Assembly (NCBI GenBank): GCA_027604505.1
Contig: JADIIX010000103.1
Span: 1-64,000 of the forward strand
Reading direction: 5' to 3'
DNA length: 64,000 bases
DNA from: Gonapodya sp. JEL0774
Taxonomy: Eukaryota > Monoblepharomycota > Monoblepharidomycetes > Monoblepharidales > Gonapodyaceae
Every line of letters starts with the position of its first letter. Position 1 is the stretch's first letter. Shown here one piece after another: positions 1 to 10,831 of this stretch. The notes below the pieces were generated by a model. It was not told where the DNA came from. It did no database searches and saw only the letters and a list, made by a program, of their open reading frames with translations. Made by a program: the position numbers and the translations under genes.

Positions 1-576
1 CCCTACTTTCCTTGATCAGACGGCTGAACTGTCTCACCTCCGATCTAAGGCCAGTAAGTTTCCCTCGCTCCACCTTCATCCACTTTACGTAACCGACTCG
101 CCTCTTCGCCAGGTTTCCCCGTGAGAATGACGCGGTGGGATTTCGGCTTCTTCGCACGTGAGATCCTCTTTACGCTCCCGACTCGCCTCTTACATCCACT
201 GTTCGTCTTCGTGTCCGCTCACCTCTGGACTCTTCCAATGCAACGCTCCGTGCACTCAATCAACTCTCCTCAGCTACGCACCCGCTAGGACGTCGCTTCT
301 CGATCCCAGATAGAGCGCTCTTACCTCGAGACGTAATCCGCGTGAATCCCACTCCTTGGGACGTCGACTAGCCTAGGTGGCTGATCAGAGCCTAACTTAC
401 AAATGAAACGACAAACTTAACGTTAGTCTCGCGATCCGCGGCACGCAAACGAAAAACTGGGAACCGCCTCGGATACTTCACTTCTCCCTTGTCGCCCTCC
501 GACAACTCCATTCCGACACACGTTTCTTCGCATCTTTCCAATTGTCCCCACTCGCTTCGCCATGTCATGCAAGTGT
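1..576 (-). other. Flank downstream of pol, possibly retroelement 3' end/LTR
   Basis: No protein-like ORF was found here. By position this lies downstream of the minus-strand pol frame and could include a polypurine tract (a purine-rich run lies on the minus strand around 480-560) and part of a 3' LTR. I could not find a matching second copy in the window, so LTR borders are not claimed. Confidence 0.3.
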
Positions 577-3500
577 TCACATGTCCTCCTCGGACCCCTC
601 TCCCTCCTCGGCGAACTCATGCGCCGCGTCATCGTATTGTCCCCAATCATCTTCGTCAGAACCTGACTCGACATTGTCTTCAGCATATAAAACTGGCGCT
701 TGAGAACGAAGACCAGGTCTCCGATTTTGATCAGCGACTGGTTGAGGCGAAGATTCAAAAGGACGTGAAATGCCGGCCTCCGGTTGAAGATCAACACGAA
801 GTGGCTCGAAGAGAGAGAGATCGTCCAGCGGACGATTGTTGTTATCGTTGAGCTCAAGATCAGGGTTATTGTCACCGTCAATCACGGTGTCCCTTTCAGT
901 GAGGGGATACTCAGCGCCTACAGGCCAGAATAACTTCAATTGATCAGGTGGGAAAGTCCCACGTAGATCGGTACCGTCGACTTCGGTTAATCTCATCGAT
1001 CCGTTACGCAAGATTTCCTTCACTCGAAACGGACCACGCCATCGCATCTCGAGCTTACCAACAAACGATTTATCCGCTCGCATGTTATATCTTAAGACCA
1101 GATCGCCTTCGCGAATTCAAAGAGACTCTGGCCGCAGATTTCGATGTTTGGCAGATGTCCACTCGATTCTCCTACGACGTAGTTCTTGTGCAGCTTGCCA
1201 TTCGGTTTGCTCACGTAAACGAAGTTGCTCAAATCGAGCGGCTAAAAGATCTTCGTGTGACTTCACGCTCATCCAATCAATACCAATGAATGTCTCCCAT
1301 TGAAGATCGTAAGGAAGAACACATTCCGTTCCAAACATTAACTCATAGGGCGTTACGCCCGTTCCTTGTTTGACCGTGATCCGGTCCGCCCACAATGCAG
1401 TTGCGAAATGCTTCGGCCAATTGTACGGCTCACCAGCACATAACCTTCCCAAGAAATTCACGATGATTCCATTCGGTCGCTCAATTGGAGCGTTACTTTC
1501 AGAGTGATAGGCCGAGATTGTGAAGTGATGAAATCCGAATTGAGTTGCGAGACGCGATTTCACTCCCTTCAGCTGGTTCCCGGCGTTGTCCGTGACAATA
1601 CCTCCGATCACACCAAAACGACAAATGATTTCTTCGTAAAGAAACCGTTCAATTTGCCTCCCATTCGGGTCACCCCGGAACATTCGGCCTTCCAACCATG
1701 CGCTTAGTCCTTCTCGTAACATCAGCGCGCAGGTGTATCCGCCGTATCCGGCCCCGAAGGTAACAACATCCATGTACACTTTCCGCCATAAAGCTTGAAC
1801 CCATGTCGCTCTTAATGGTTCTTGATACCGCTTCGGATCCCACTTCTGGCAAACTTCGCACTCACGTACAATCTTCCGAATGACCCTTTCAATTCCTCCT
1901 CGAAACCAGAATCTCGCCGAGAAAGTACTCAGCGTCGCTTTCCAATTGCGGTGTCCAAATTCTTGATGCATAGACAGAAGTATCTCAAAGACTTGTTGTT
2001 CGTTCTTTAAGACTAATCGAGGTGCACGTGTTGCATCTTTCGGTCGCGTAAACAACTTCCCATCACGTAGATAAAACTTTCGTGCATCACGACGAAAACG
2101 AAATCGTTGTTTCGCATTCAAATTCTCCGGTAATTTCAAAGTCGAAAGGAAAAGTCCGATATCTCGATCGTACCCCTCCACAGAATTCTCATCAAACGGG
2201 ATCGCAACTTCCGCGATCATTTCCGGCGTCTCGTTCTTGTCAGCGGTGCCCACACTCTTAAACAAACATTGGTCCATCCAAATATCATCTAGGTCACTTA
2301 CTTCACTGTTCGACTCACTGTCCTCGTTTCGCTCGAGACGAGATAAGCCGTCAGCGACGGTGTTCTTCTTGCCCTCAACGTGTCGAGCTTCGAAGTTGAA
2401 AAGAAGAATGTAGGCAACAGCTTGTGTGAGCTGTGCCGACGGTAGATCTGACGGAACCTTGTTGATAATCTGAATAAGACTCTGCGAATCGCTAAACAGA
2501 ATGAACTGTTTCGCATAGAGATATCCTGCGAGCTTCTTGAAAGAACGCGATGTAGCTAGCGTCTCGAGTAAAATGGTCGAGTATTTTACTTCTGCTCCCT
2601 TCCAGAGTCCGGAGAGGAAGCGACAAGGCCGAAGTCTCGACTGCTCGTCTTCCTGACCCAACCACGATCCCCACCCCCGGTTGGACGCATCAGTCCAAAC
2701 CTGGAGTGGTGGCGCCTCATCATTGCAGTCTGGTGCCTTCAAAACAGGTGCATGCGTAATTGCATGTTTCAATTCATCGACTGCCATTTCCATTCGAATG
2801 CGATCCATGATCGCATTCTTGCGCAATCCTTCATAAAGTGCTTCCGCCTTCAACGAGAAATACGGAATCATCATCCAGTAAAAGATTACAACTCCCAAGA
2901 ACATCCGGATCTCCGTTGGTGTCCGTGGGTACGCAAGTTTCAAGATTGCGTCTACCTTCTTCTCTTCAATCCGTCGACCATCAACATCACAGACATATCC
3001 GGTGATCTTAACTCCACGACGCGCGACTTGCAACTTGTGTGCAGACACCGTGAGGCCAGATTCCGCCAATGCTTCAAGTGATTCTCTTAAGTCCTCCGCA
3101 TGTTCAAGAACAAACAGACGGACCCCCGGTATGTGACTCAACGTGTCACCGTACCTTGACTTGGGGCCCGCCAACGGCAGATCGTCAATGAATGGATACA
3201 TGCGTCGAATCTTACGCATGACCGCCGACATCCTAGTTTGAAATTCCGCCACGGAATTCGCCATTCCTTGCACGAGTCGCGCCCACCTTATCTGACCGAT
3301 CACGGTCTGAATTGCAGTCTGATTCCTCATTCTCGGATCCACAAGCATTTCATCGTAGCCAGAGAACAGATCTAGAATCGACACAATGGCAGAGCCAGCA
3401 AAATATTCTGAGTGTAGATCTGCTGATGGTGGTCGACCCGAGTTCTTGTATTGATAAGAGTTTAATTTCTGGAAATCGATAATGAACCTCCATTGATTGT

Positions 3501-4359
3501 CGATCGGTTTTGATGCGTCAACGTTCTTCTTCCGTATGAAGAAATACGGGTTGTTGTACGGTGATGCAGCGTATTCCGCCACATGTGCGTCTATCTTGTG
3601 GTTAAACAAAACAGTTTGCACCTCTGCGAGTGTGCGGTTAGGTTGTCGGAACCCCACATCCCACGGCTCGTGAGGCGCCATTTCCCACGTTACTGGTTTA
3701 TACCAGTCTGAACGTAGACAACCCATTTCGCTGATGTCAAACGCAATCGCTTTTCGATTCTCAAAGAAAACTTCCATGAAGAGTTCTATCTCTTCAGACG
3801 ATAAATCCATTCCTACTCCGATTGAACTACGGAGAACGACTTCTCTTTCGGGCGTCCATTCACGACACCCACGATTTTCCCACCCTTGTGGCATCGCCAC
3901 TTCAGGCATCTCCTCCGTCGGTTCTCTCGTAATTCGATTAACAGGGTCACTCACGTCTTTATTCACCGCACGAACCTTTTGGTCTTTGCGTTTATACGCT
4001 GTTCCAATATTGAAGACCTTTCCACGTTCCGCTAACTCTTTGATCCGATTCATTTCTTCCAAAGTAAGACTTATCGACGGTCCATAGAACAATTGTCGCC
4101 CTTTTGGACATTCGAATATTGAAGGGAGTTGTTTTGCGTGGTAGACTTCACATTGAATACGTTCATCTTTGTTGGGCGGTTTCTTCTGACGAGTTGCAAC
4201 CTTGTCCGCCATATCTGCTAAGAGATGTGAAATAACAGTAACCTCAGGAAATTCCTTTCGGAATTTCCTCTTCTTAACGCCGTGACCTCTGATCACCCTC
4301 TCCGAACACCGGAAGAGTGCATGAAAGAATGGAACGAGCATTTGAAGAGACGCGATCAA
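577..4359 (-). pseudogene. Ty3/Gypsy-like retrotransposon pol polyprotein (RT-RNase H-integrase), broken by one in-frame TGA
   Basis: A single minus-strand frame of 1261 codons from 4359 to 577 is open except for a TGA at 1117-1119; the parts on either side (4359-1117 and 1083-577) are in the same frame, so this is a point stop, not a frameshift. Visible in order: an N-terminal region of about 200 residues without a recognisable protease; reverse transcriptase with the catalytic FIDD box; RNase H with VWTDAS and FSDSQ; a chromovirus-style integrase with an H-H-C-C zinc finger (HQEFGH...CEVC) and D,D,E residues (MDVV, VTDNAGN, NAPIERPNG); and, beyond the stop, the integrase C-terminal module (RWRGPFRV) and an acidic tail. 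No gag zinc knuckle is found upstream. The ATG at 4213 is an alternative start that would avoid overlap with the + strand ORF. Probably a dead copy. Confidence 0.88.
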
Positions 4360-5103
4360 GCGGCCTCGTTAAAGGAATGGTTCGATGAAGTAGGACGTAA
4401 GGTCCACAAGTTGATCACGGAGGATACGATCACGAGGACAAGTGCTAAGCTGCAGGTTCTCGGAGCTCTCGATCGCGAGGAGCAATTGAGAGCAATGATG
4501 GGTGCCAATGCGTTCGGGATTGCAATTGAAAAGTTGCCTATCGCGGATTTTTTCAAAGTTGTTCGTGAAGCGTGTGGAGATCTCAAGGAGATCAACCCGA
4601 AAGTGGCGGCAATTTTGAAGCCTAGTGCTTCTGAGAAGAAGGTACCGGAGAAGAAGATCCCGTCGTTCGAAGAGATGAAGGGTCGATATCTCGACCTCGT
4701 TAATGCTGCACTCGTGTCTGTTGATCCCGAGGCGGATCTTCGATCTATTAACCTGATCAAGTCGGCATTAGTCGCAAACAACACAATCTCCACACCTTCT
4801 TGGCAGACTGATGGGTTGCAAGCGGAAACGACAACTGGTGACAGCGAGACCACCGCGCAAAAAGAACAAAACGAACAATCAGACGCTACCGCTTCCGGAA
4901 AAGCGCACCCTCTCGTCGTCCCCATCATGTTGACGGATTGGATAGGGCCAACAGAGGAAGTGAGACAGTTGGAATTGACAGAGAGGGTGACATTTACAGT
5001 GACTACATTGTGCCCGCGATTGTCAGTGGATACGTTCGGTTTAAAGTTTTTTCGCCGCCGGCGTTCCGGCCGAACATACCTGAACATCAGCAATTCCACT
5101 TGA
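4282..5103 (+). CDS. Charged hypothetical ORF head-to-head with the retroelement pol
   Basis: The 273-codon + strand ORF is rich in Lys, Glu and Asp, with predicted helical stretches and a KKVPEKK linker. It reads far more like protein than the antisense frame, which is Ser/Arg/Val rich. Its start lies inside the 5' end of the minus-strand pol frame (overlap 4282-4359). From about 4842 to 5103 it overlaps a second open + frame (4938-5567) in the -1 register. I do not recognise the family. It may be an element-encoded protein on the opposite strand or a host gene invaded by the element. The last 50 or so residues of this frame look poor, so an intron or frameshift into the next ORF is plausible. 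Confidence 0.4.
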   Translation: MTSDHPLRTPEECMKEWNEHLKRRDQAASLKEWFDEVGRKVHKLITEDTITRTSAKLQVLGALDREEQLRAMMGANAFGIAIEKLPIADFFKVVREACGDLKEINPKVAAILKPSASEKKVPEKKIPSFEEMKGRYLDLVNAALVSVDPEADLRSINLIKSALVANNTISTPSWQTDGLQAETTTGDSETTAQKEQNEQSDATASGKAHPLVVPIMLTDWIGPTEEVRQLELTERVTFTVTTLCPRLSVDTFGLKFFRRRRSGRTYLNISNST

Positions 5104-5570
5104 ATCGATTCAGTTCTCTTATTCGGAATATAACGGAATCAAAAGAAATGTGCGCCGTGTGTGGACAACCGTTTGCTCAAGGCGCTGATGATACCGACGT
5201 TGAAGTCGTAGTGGCGCCTCTTTGGAAATATGTTCGATGTGCTCCCTCTCCACGAATCACACCAAGTGAAGCCTTGAAAAATCTCTGGAGCTACGAAGAT
5301 CATCCAGCTGCTGCAGATTTGAATGGATTGGTAGTGGACTGGTACGGATTTATCCCTGCACCATGTAGCAGTTCCATGCCTACAAAAGATTCGAGTGTAC
5401 ATATGCAAGGTTGTGGAAAACAGAAACGGAAAGAAATCACTTATGATAATGCTACGTACAAATGGTTACTGAGGGCTTGCTCTGGTTGTTACAAGGACAT
5501 TGTACAAAAGAAAATTTGTTGTAGGTATTCTTTAGCAATGGACTTTTCCGAGGACCATCTGAAGTGATTG
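4938..5570 (+). CDS. Cys-rich hypothetical ORF, -1 frame relative to the preceding ORF
   Basis: About 209 codons, open in this frame from 4842 on. It has Cys pairs (CAVCGQ near residue 73, several later Cys including CSGC near 180) that could form a zinc-binding module, plus a proline-rich, aromatic middle region. There is no good ATG at its beginning: the frame starts at a TTG, so it is more likely the continuation of the 4282 ORF after splicing or frameshifting than an independent gene. No family is recognised. Confidence 0.35.
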
Positions 5571-5918
5571 GATGTGAACAACTACCAATCTTGACTACAG
5601 CAGAGGAAATTGTTATTGCGAGAAACAGATCTTGCTTTGTTTCCTTTCACTGTTATATACAATAGACCTTATCTTTCACACGTATACCCACACTGACACT
5701 GATCCTTTATCCATTCTGAGGAAAAAATTCTTCGTCCGTACCACCGCTGCGCGGGCACGACTTAAGTTTCGTATATTACGCTCCACACCAAGTTACCCAG
5801 GTTTTACATACATAACATCTCTGCATTGCTCAAATTTCATGTACATTAGAGTCAATTCGTGAACAGCTCACACCAAGCACATTTGCTTGGGTGGAAAACT
5901 CCAACGCTGCACATTTGG
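5571..5918. other. Intergenic, no gene seen
   Basis: About 350 bp between the unexplained + ORFs and the 3' end of the phosphofructokinase gene. No ORF with protein-like composition was seen. It would hold the 3' UTR of the minus-strand PFK gene. Confidence 0.5.
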
Positions 5919-8692
5919 TCACTTCACCTCCATTGGTCTCGCCATCTCCAGCGGCATTCCCGAAGAGTCCAGAAATGCTTGGAACGTAGCACCTCGAAGA
6001 TCAACCTTCTTCCTGAATTCCACTACACGAGAAATGGGTAAATGTACAAACAAACCGTTTACGATGCCTACGATGCAGTCGGTTTTCCCGGCAAGGGCGC
6101 AATGAGCGGCAGCTTGGCCCAGTTGGAGGGAGAATGCAGCATCTGACGCATTTACCACCGCGGCGCGGATCTTCGTGGTTCGGTGTTTTGTGGTTTGATG
6201 GAGATCAAGTGTGCGGGGGTGCAGAATGCACAATTCCGAAGTGAGTGCACCGCCTCAAACTGGCTATGCCCCCGAACTCACAGTGTAAGATGGATCTATG
6301 TACTTTATAGAATGTTCGACCCCTCTTGCCTTGAGCTGCTTGCTCAGCTCCGTCTTGAGCCACACTCCTATATCACCGTAAACAGCGTTGCCAGATTTGT
6401 CTGTCCCGAGGCCCGTCGAGGGGGTGCAAAGCTCCTGTTGGGGTACCATGGTGGGCCGGGTAGTCAACGTCTACCGAAGCCAAGGTCCACAATCACCAAT
6501 TTCCACTGACCTGTCCCGCCCCCTCCGCCACTACGATCAAAACATGGTCACGAACCGTGTTGGACATGCCTCGCACCGGCTCGGAAAATCGCTTGGCACA
6601 AAAATTGACGACCCTTTTAAGAACATAAATGACCCGAGCTTTGTCAACCGAGAGACACAAAGACAAGGCCTCCACGATTCTCCACTACTCGCGCCACAAC
6701 CAGCCCGACAAACAAACACACACTAAACTCACTGTTCTATTTTCCACTCCATCTCAGGTAGCAGCAGCAAATTGACATCTCCGCTCCCCAACGCCGCGTG
6801 CAGTGCGATGAACCCTGAATCCCGTCCCATCAATTTCACAATACCGACGCCATTTCGAGCTCCACGGGCTTCCTCATGTGCAGCGGAGAGAGGTGGTTGT
6901 GCTTGTTCGACGGCTGTTTCGAAGCCGAAAGTGCGGTCGCAGTAAGCGAGGTCTGTCGGTGTGGTGACGGTGAAATGCGGAGTTAGTGTAGGAAGGGGTC
7001 GGTGAGTCGGCAAGAAGTGAGGGGAGAACCAAAAAAAAGAGTGAAAGAAGTGGGCAAGCTCCGTACCGTTATCTATGGTTTCTGTGTTGCGGAGGAGGAC
7101 GGTGGGAAGAGGATGTGAGCAGATCTGGTGAGGACGACACCAAGTGCACGGAACGTCCGCAACCACGCCACCGCACTCGCGCACCAGGTGGTAAACAGTT
7201 AATCTCGTTTCTCGGTTCTATGACTCCTCGGCAGATAGCGGGGATTCAAGTTGCTGTGGTCCCACCTCACCCATTCCCCTCTTTCTTAACCTGGCGACAA
7301 CCTTCGTAGTTTCTTTCCTCCATGGCATCCCTAGGTCCCGTAAATCAACTCACTAGGCACGCCGACCACGGAAATCTCATAGCCTTTCCTCTCACATGCC
7401 TTGTATATCGCTTTTGCACCCTTTTGGGTACCATCTCCACCAATAGTAAACAGGATACGGATGTTTTGTGAGGCCAGGAAGGAAGACATGACCTAAGCGA
7501 TTAGAAGGAGGAGTAGGTTTTGGAAAGGTGTGAAGGCTAGCGACACACATCGAAGCAACACCACGCCGAGGCCTGCCATGACGCGCCACCGTTCCAAACG
7601 TTTAATATTACAACCCACCTCTGGATCCTGACCACCCCTGGACGACCCCAAAATCGAACCGCCAAAGTTGTGTATATCGCGCACGACCCACGGGTTGAGA
7701 ACAACGGGGATGGATGTGGTGGGGTTCAGACCCTCGTAGCCATACTTGCGTAGGAGTGGGTGGCAGGTTCGTGGAAAGTGAGTGTTGGATGAAAAAAATA
7801 TGTCACGCGCCATATTGGGAAGAGTGGAGGGCGGGGGACTTACTTTGTAGCCAGTGACTTGCGGGTTGAATTTGAAGGGGTTGGCATGTTTCGTGTGGTT
7901 GGTGGTTATGTGATGGCGCGCGCGGTGAGTAAACAAACATGAGTCATCAAATACAACTCTCTGAAAGCATTTGGTGCCCGAGAAGAAGTGTCTTCTCTAA
8001 TGATGGCGGCTGCCACTGCCGCAAGCGCCGATCTCACTCTCTACTCGGGCAGATACTCACTATTCTGGACTCCGTAGCGGTACCACAAGGTATTGATTAG
8101 CCCTCTAATGACGTTATTTAATCCTGGGCAAAGTCCACCACAGGTGACGACAGCAACTTTTGTGGTTTTGGGGTCCCAGTAGAGTTTCGCACGTGGGCCG
8201 GCCTTTTCAACCAGAGGCGATGCAAACGAAGTGTCATAGAGCGGAGAAGGAGAGCCATTGCGACTTGGGTGTATGCGGGGGAAGGTGAAGGCGGTTGAGG
8301 AGGGGGATGATTCGGATGCACTTGTAGGGGATGAAGGAGCGCCGTTCGAACCATTTGCGATGGGAACTAAATTGGCATCAGTCGGTCCCACTGCTGGCGG
8401 GTGGACAGGGGTGGGCGCAAGAATATGGGATAGGGGGGATGGAGACTCGGGCACACGAACAAGTTTGAACGAGGGCTGTAGGACAACCACATCGTCGTCC
8501 GAGACGAACGCTGACAAGTGGATTGACAAGAGCAAGATTCATGTGGAAATCAAAGAGCTGAAGCTCAATGGTTTGAGAAGAAAACGAACCATCGCAAGGA
8601 AGTGGGCTCGGGAAAGTGCATTGTCCGAGGGACCGAATTGCGAATCCCTCGCTTGTGTTTGCTGGGACGGTGTTTGAGGTGTTGGCGGTCAT
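5919..8692 (-). CDS. ATP-dependent 6-phosphofructokinase, plant/protist-type single-domain
   Basis: Ten exons join in phase to 1641 nt (546 aa): 8692-8590, 8510-8061, 7857-7844, 7744-7619, 7492-7354, 7081-7067, 6952-6733, 6679-6511, 6434-6282, 6170-5919. It phosphorylates fructose-6-phosphate in cytosolic glycolysis. Motifs in order: VVTCGGLCPGLN (phosphate loop), GYEGL, IGGDGTQKGA, PKTIDND (catalytic Asp), RTFGFETAVEQA, KLMGRDSGFIA, VAEGAGQ, KYIDPSY and VNASDAAFS. GGDGT (Gly rather than Asp at the second position) indicates ATP as donor rather than pyrophosphate. The length and motif spacing match plant ATP-PFKs, not the roughly 900-residue duplicated fungal Pfk1/Pfk2. The N-terminal 150 residues are Ser/Pro-rich. 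Exon 1 is supported by the conserved FPSPL...DDDVV continuity across the first intron. Confidence 0.93.
7067..7081 (-). other. 15-nt micro-exon of phosphofructokinase carrying most of PKTIDND
   Basis: The preceding exon ends GTG CCT A; this exon adds AAACCATAGATAACG; the next begins ACCTCGC. Together they read VPKTIDNDLAY, restoring the catalytic motif precisely. Splice signals are AG upstream and GTACGG downstream. Confidence 0.88.
7844..7857 (-). other. 14-nt micro-exon of phosphofructokinase
   Basis: The upstream exon ends with one base of an Ile codon. These 14 nt complete it and add Thr-Gly-Tyr-Lys, and the next exon continues YGYEGLNP. Flanked by AG upstream and GTAAGT downstream. Both phase and the conserved GY.YGYEGL context fit. 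Confidence 0.85.
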
Positions 8693-8887
8693 ATTTCTTT
8701 GAGTGTCTGAAGCGACGCGTGTGAATGAATTGGTAAGTACTGTACTCCGCGGTTGATCTTACGTCTGCATGTGAGTCATCAGAATGAGCACGTTAATTCG
8801 TTTGCTCCCACCTGCCAATGCAATTCACTTTAAAGACTGGTTGAGTTTAAACAATTCGACACTCCGCATTTTATGAATTTACTATGA
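8693..8887. promoter_or_regulatory. Divergent intergenic region between PFK (-) and F-box gene (+)
   Basis: About 200 bp separate the PFK start codon from the first open codon of the F-box gene. Both promoters must lie here or overlap the F-box 5' exon. No specific box is assigned. Confidence 0.4.
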
Positions 8888-10336
8888 TTCCGTGCAGATT
8901 TTTATGCCATCACTCACTCACCGGCGGAACCAGCAAGAACTATCTATCGTCCCACTAACGAACAAGGAGGAATCACTCGAAAAGGCCCCTTCATCATCCC
9001 CCCCGAACTCCTTGCACATATTTTTCGCTACCTCTGCGCAGACAAAGACCTTGCCAGCTGTGTTGCGGTGTGGTGAGGGCTGCAACAGCGTCCCCAGCGC
9101 CGAAACTACTAACAAATTCCAAGTACATTACATAGTAAGCACTGGCACGACCCCGCGCTCACCTTCCTCTGGTCCACTTGGACTCTGCGCCCAGCTCCCC
9201 GGAGCAGGCTTCATCTAAATACCTTTCGAAACATGCTTTTGCACAATCCCGCGCATCTTCACCTCATCAAACCCACAAAGATCCACATTACCTTTAGGGG
9301 ACGTATGGTGTCCCAGGATGACTCTGAGCTGATTTTACTGGCAATGAAGCATGTTGTGCCATTTGTGACTGAGTGGTGGATCGAACCGCCGAAGAACGTG
9401 GGCTTGTTTGATCAACTCTGTCAAATCATTGTTGGATATGGCGGCGTTTCTACTGCTTCTTCGACAGGGGACGCTACGCTATCATCTCCCGGCGTAAGAA
9501 CATTACTTCTTGACAAACTTCCCATGGCTTCCTCGCACCTTGTTGCTCAACTGCTTCACTCGTGTACCAAGCTCTCTCGACTTAAATTCCGCTTTGATGT
9601 TGGTAAGGTGCCGATTCCTAAACACCTTCGTGACTCTTTGCATCACCTATGGTGCCGGTGGGACGACATCGAGGATACCGCGGTGATAGGAACACTTACG
9701 CTGCTTGAGAGTTTGTCGTTGGAAGGCACTCGTACTGCTACCACACGTTTCGTTACTACCATTGCTAATCTCGCCAAGCTCACGTCTCTCCGCTTGGTTG
9801 ACTTTGGACAACGATTCTTGGCCCACGTCCCTCTGCTGCTTAACTCTGTCGGCACCAATCTCACGGCACTCGACCTGTCCTGTGATCGAAACACGCCCGG
9901 CACCCTTTCCTACACGTTGATCGAAGCCATAGTAACCCATTGCCCAAAACTACAGTACCTTGCGTTGGAAAATTACCACTCCGTTCCAATCATGGTACCC
10001 CTCCGCTTCCTTTCCTCCTTACCAGAGCTTCGTGGACTGAACCTTTGTGGGACAAATGTGGTACATAATAGGATTGGAAAGCACGTACTGGACCACATTG
10101 CATCTCAACATGGTCGGTCTGCACCCTTTGACTTATACTTTCGCTGGGGCGATGATCCTGGGGACTCAGAAGAAGAGGACTATGGGAATTCAAAAGAGGA
10201 GGCAATGGAACCGTGGCAGAATACACAGCTCGCTGGGTGTGACCCGTTAGGGTATTTTGAATGTGTGAAGTGGACTGATGACTGGAAGATGGTGTTGATG
10301 AGGTCAGGAGAGAACGACGGGGAGTTTTGGTGGTAG
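8888..10336 (+). CDS. F-box protein with leucine-rich-repeat-like region
   Basis: Two exons join exactly in phase: up to 9072, then 9136-10336 (63-nt intron, GTGAGG...AG). The F-box lies at the N-terminus: IPPELLAHIFRYL, DLASCVAV, then across the intron CKHWHDPALTFLW. The C-terminal 270 residues have irregular Leu-rich repeats (LESLSLEG, LTSLRLVDFG, LTALDLSCD, LQYLALENY, LRGLNLCGT), as in F-box/LRR substrate receptors of SCF ubiquitin ligases, and end in an acidic tail. No ATG occurs in this frame between a stop at 8885 and the F-box; the ATG at 8905 is in another frame. The true start is therefore in an unseen 5' exon or the 5' end is damaged. Confidence 0.75.
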
Positions 10337-10831
10337 TTTCAGATGATGATATTAACACTCCTTCACGAAGTTTTTCTTGATAGAGATTTGGATTTGGAGG
10401 GTTGCAAACCACTTTGAAGAGGCGATTGATGAGGATATCCCTTTTGTACATATGTTTCCCTTGTACTTTTGGTGAGATCTAGTTGAGACCAGGCTGAGAA
10501 CTAGATGAAGGGAGTTGCCGTGAGGAGACAGTATCTCATTTATTTACAAGTGAGGGGTGGCATTGAATCGTGTTGAGATGGAGAGAGAATGCGGTGACTC
10601 ATAGTGCTCTAGTTTCATCACATAAAGCTTGCTTCGATATTACATTCCTACCACTTCGACCACCAAGAACGTCGTGTCCAAATGCACTAAGGCTTTGCGG
10701 GGACTATCATCGAGTTGTTGAAGTATTTCATTATCAGACTTCCATAGGTGTTATGCGGAGCCCGGATGCGTCGGGGTCTATTGCGTGGGACGAGAGTGAA
10801 CAGTTGATATATCTATGCAAAGGTCGCCACT
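10337..10831. other. Intergenic, no gene seen
   Basis: About 500 bp after the F-box stop. ORFs on both strands have shadow-like composition and no recognisable motif. Confidence 0.4.

Noticed and set aside
1-576. A defined LTR with TG...CA borders
   Set aside because: No second copy exists in the window to define the borders, and candidate polypurine tracts are ambiguous.
4356-5099. Long minus-strand ORF continuing upstream of pol, as a possible gag
   Set aside because: It is exactly antisense to a charged, better-composed + strand ORF, is Ser/Val/Arg-rich and has no gag or zinc-knuckle motif.
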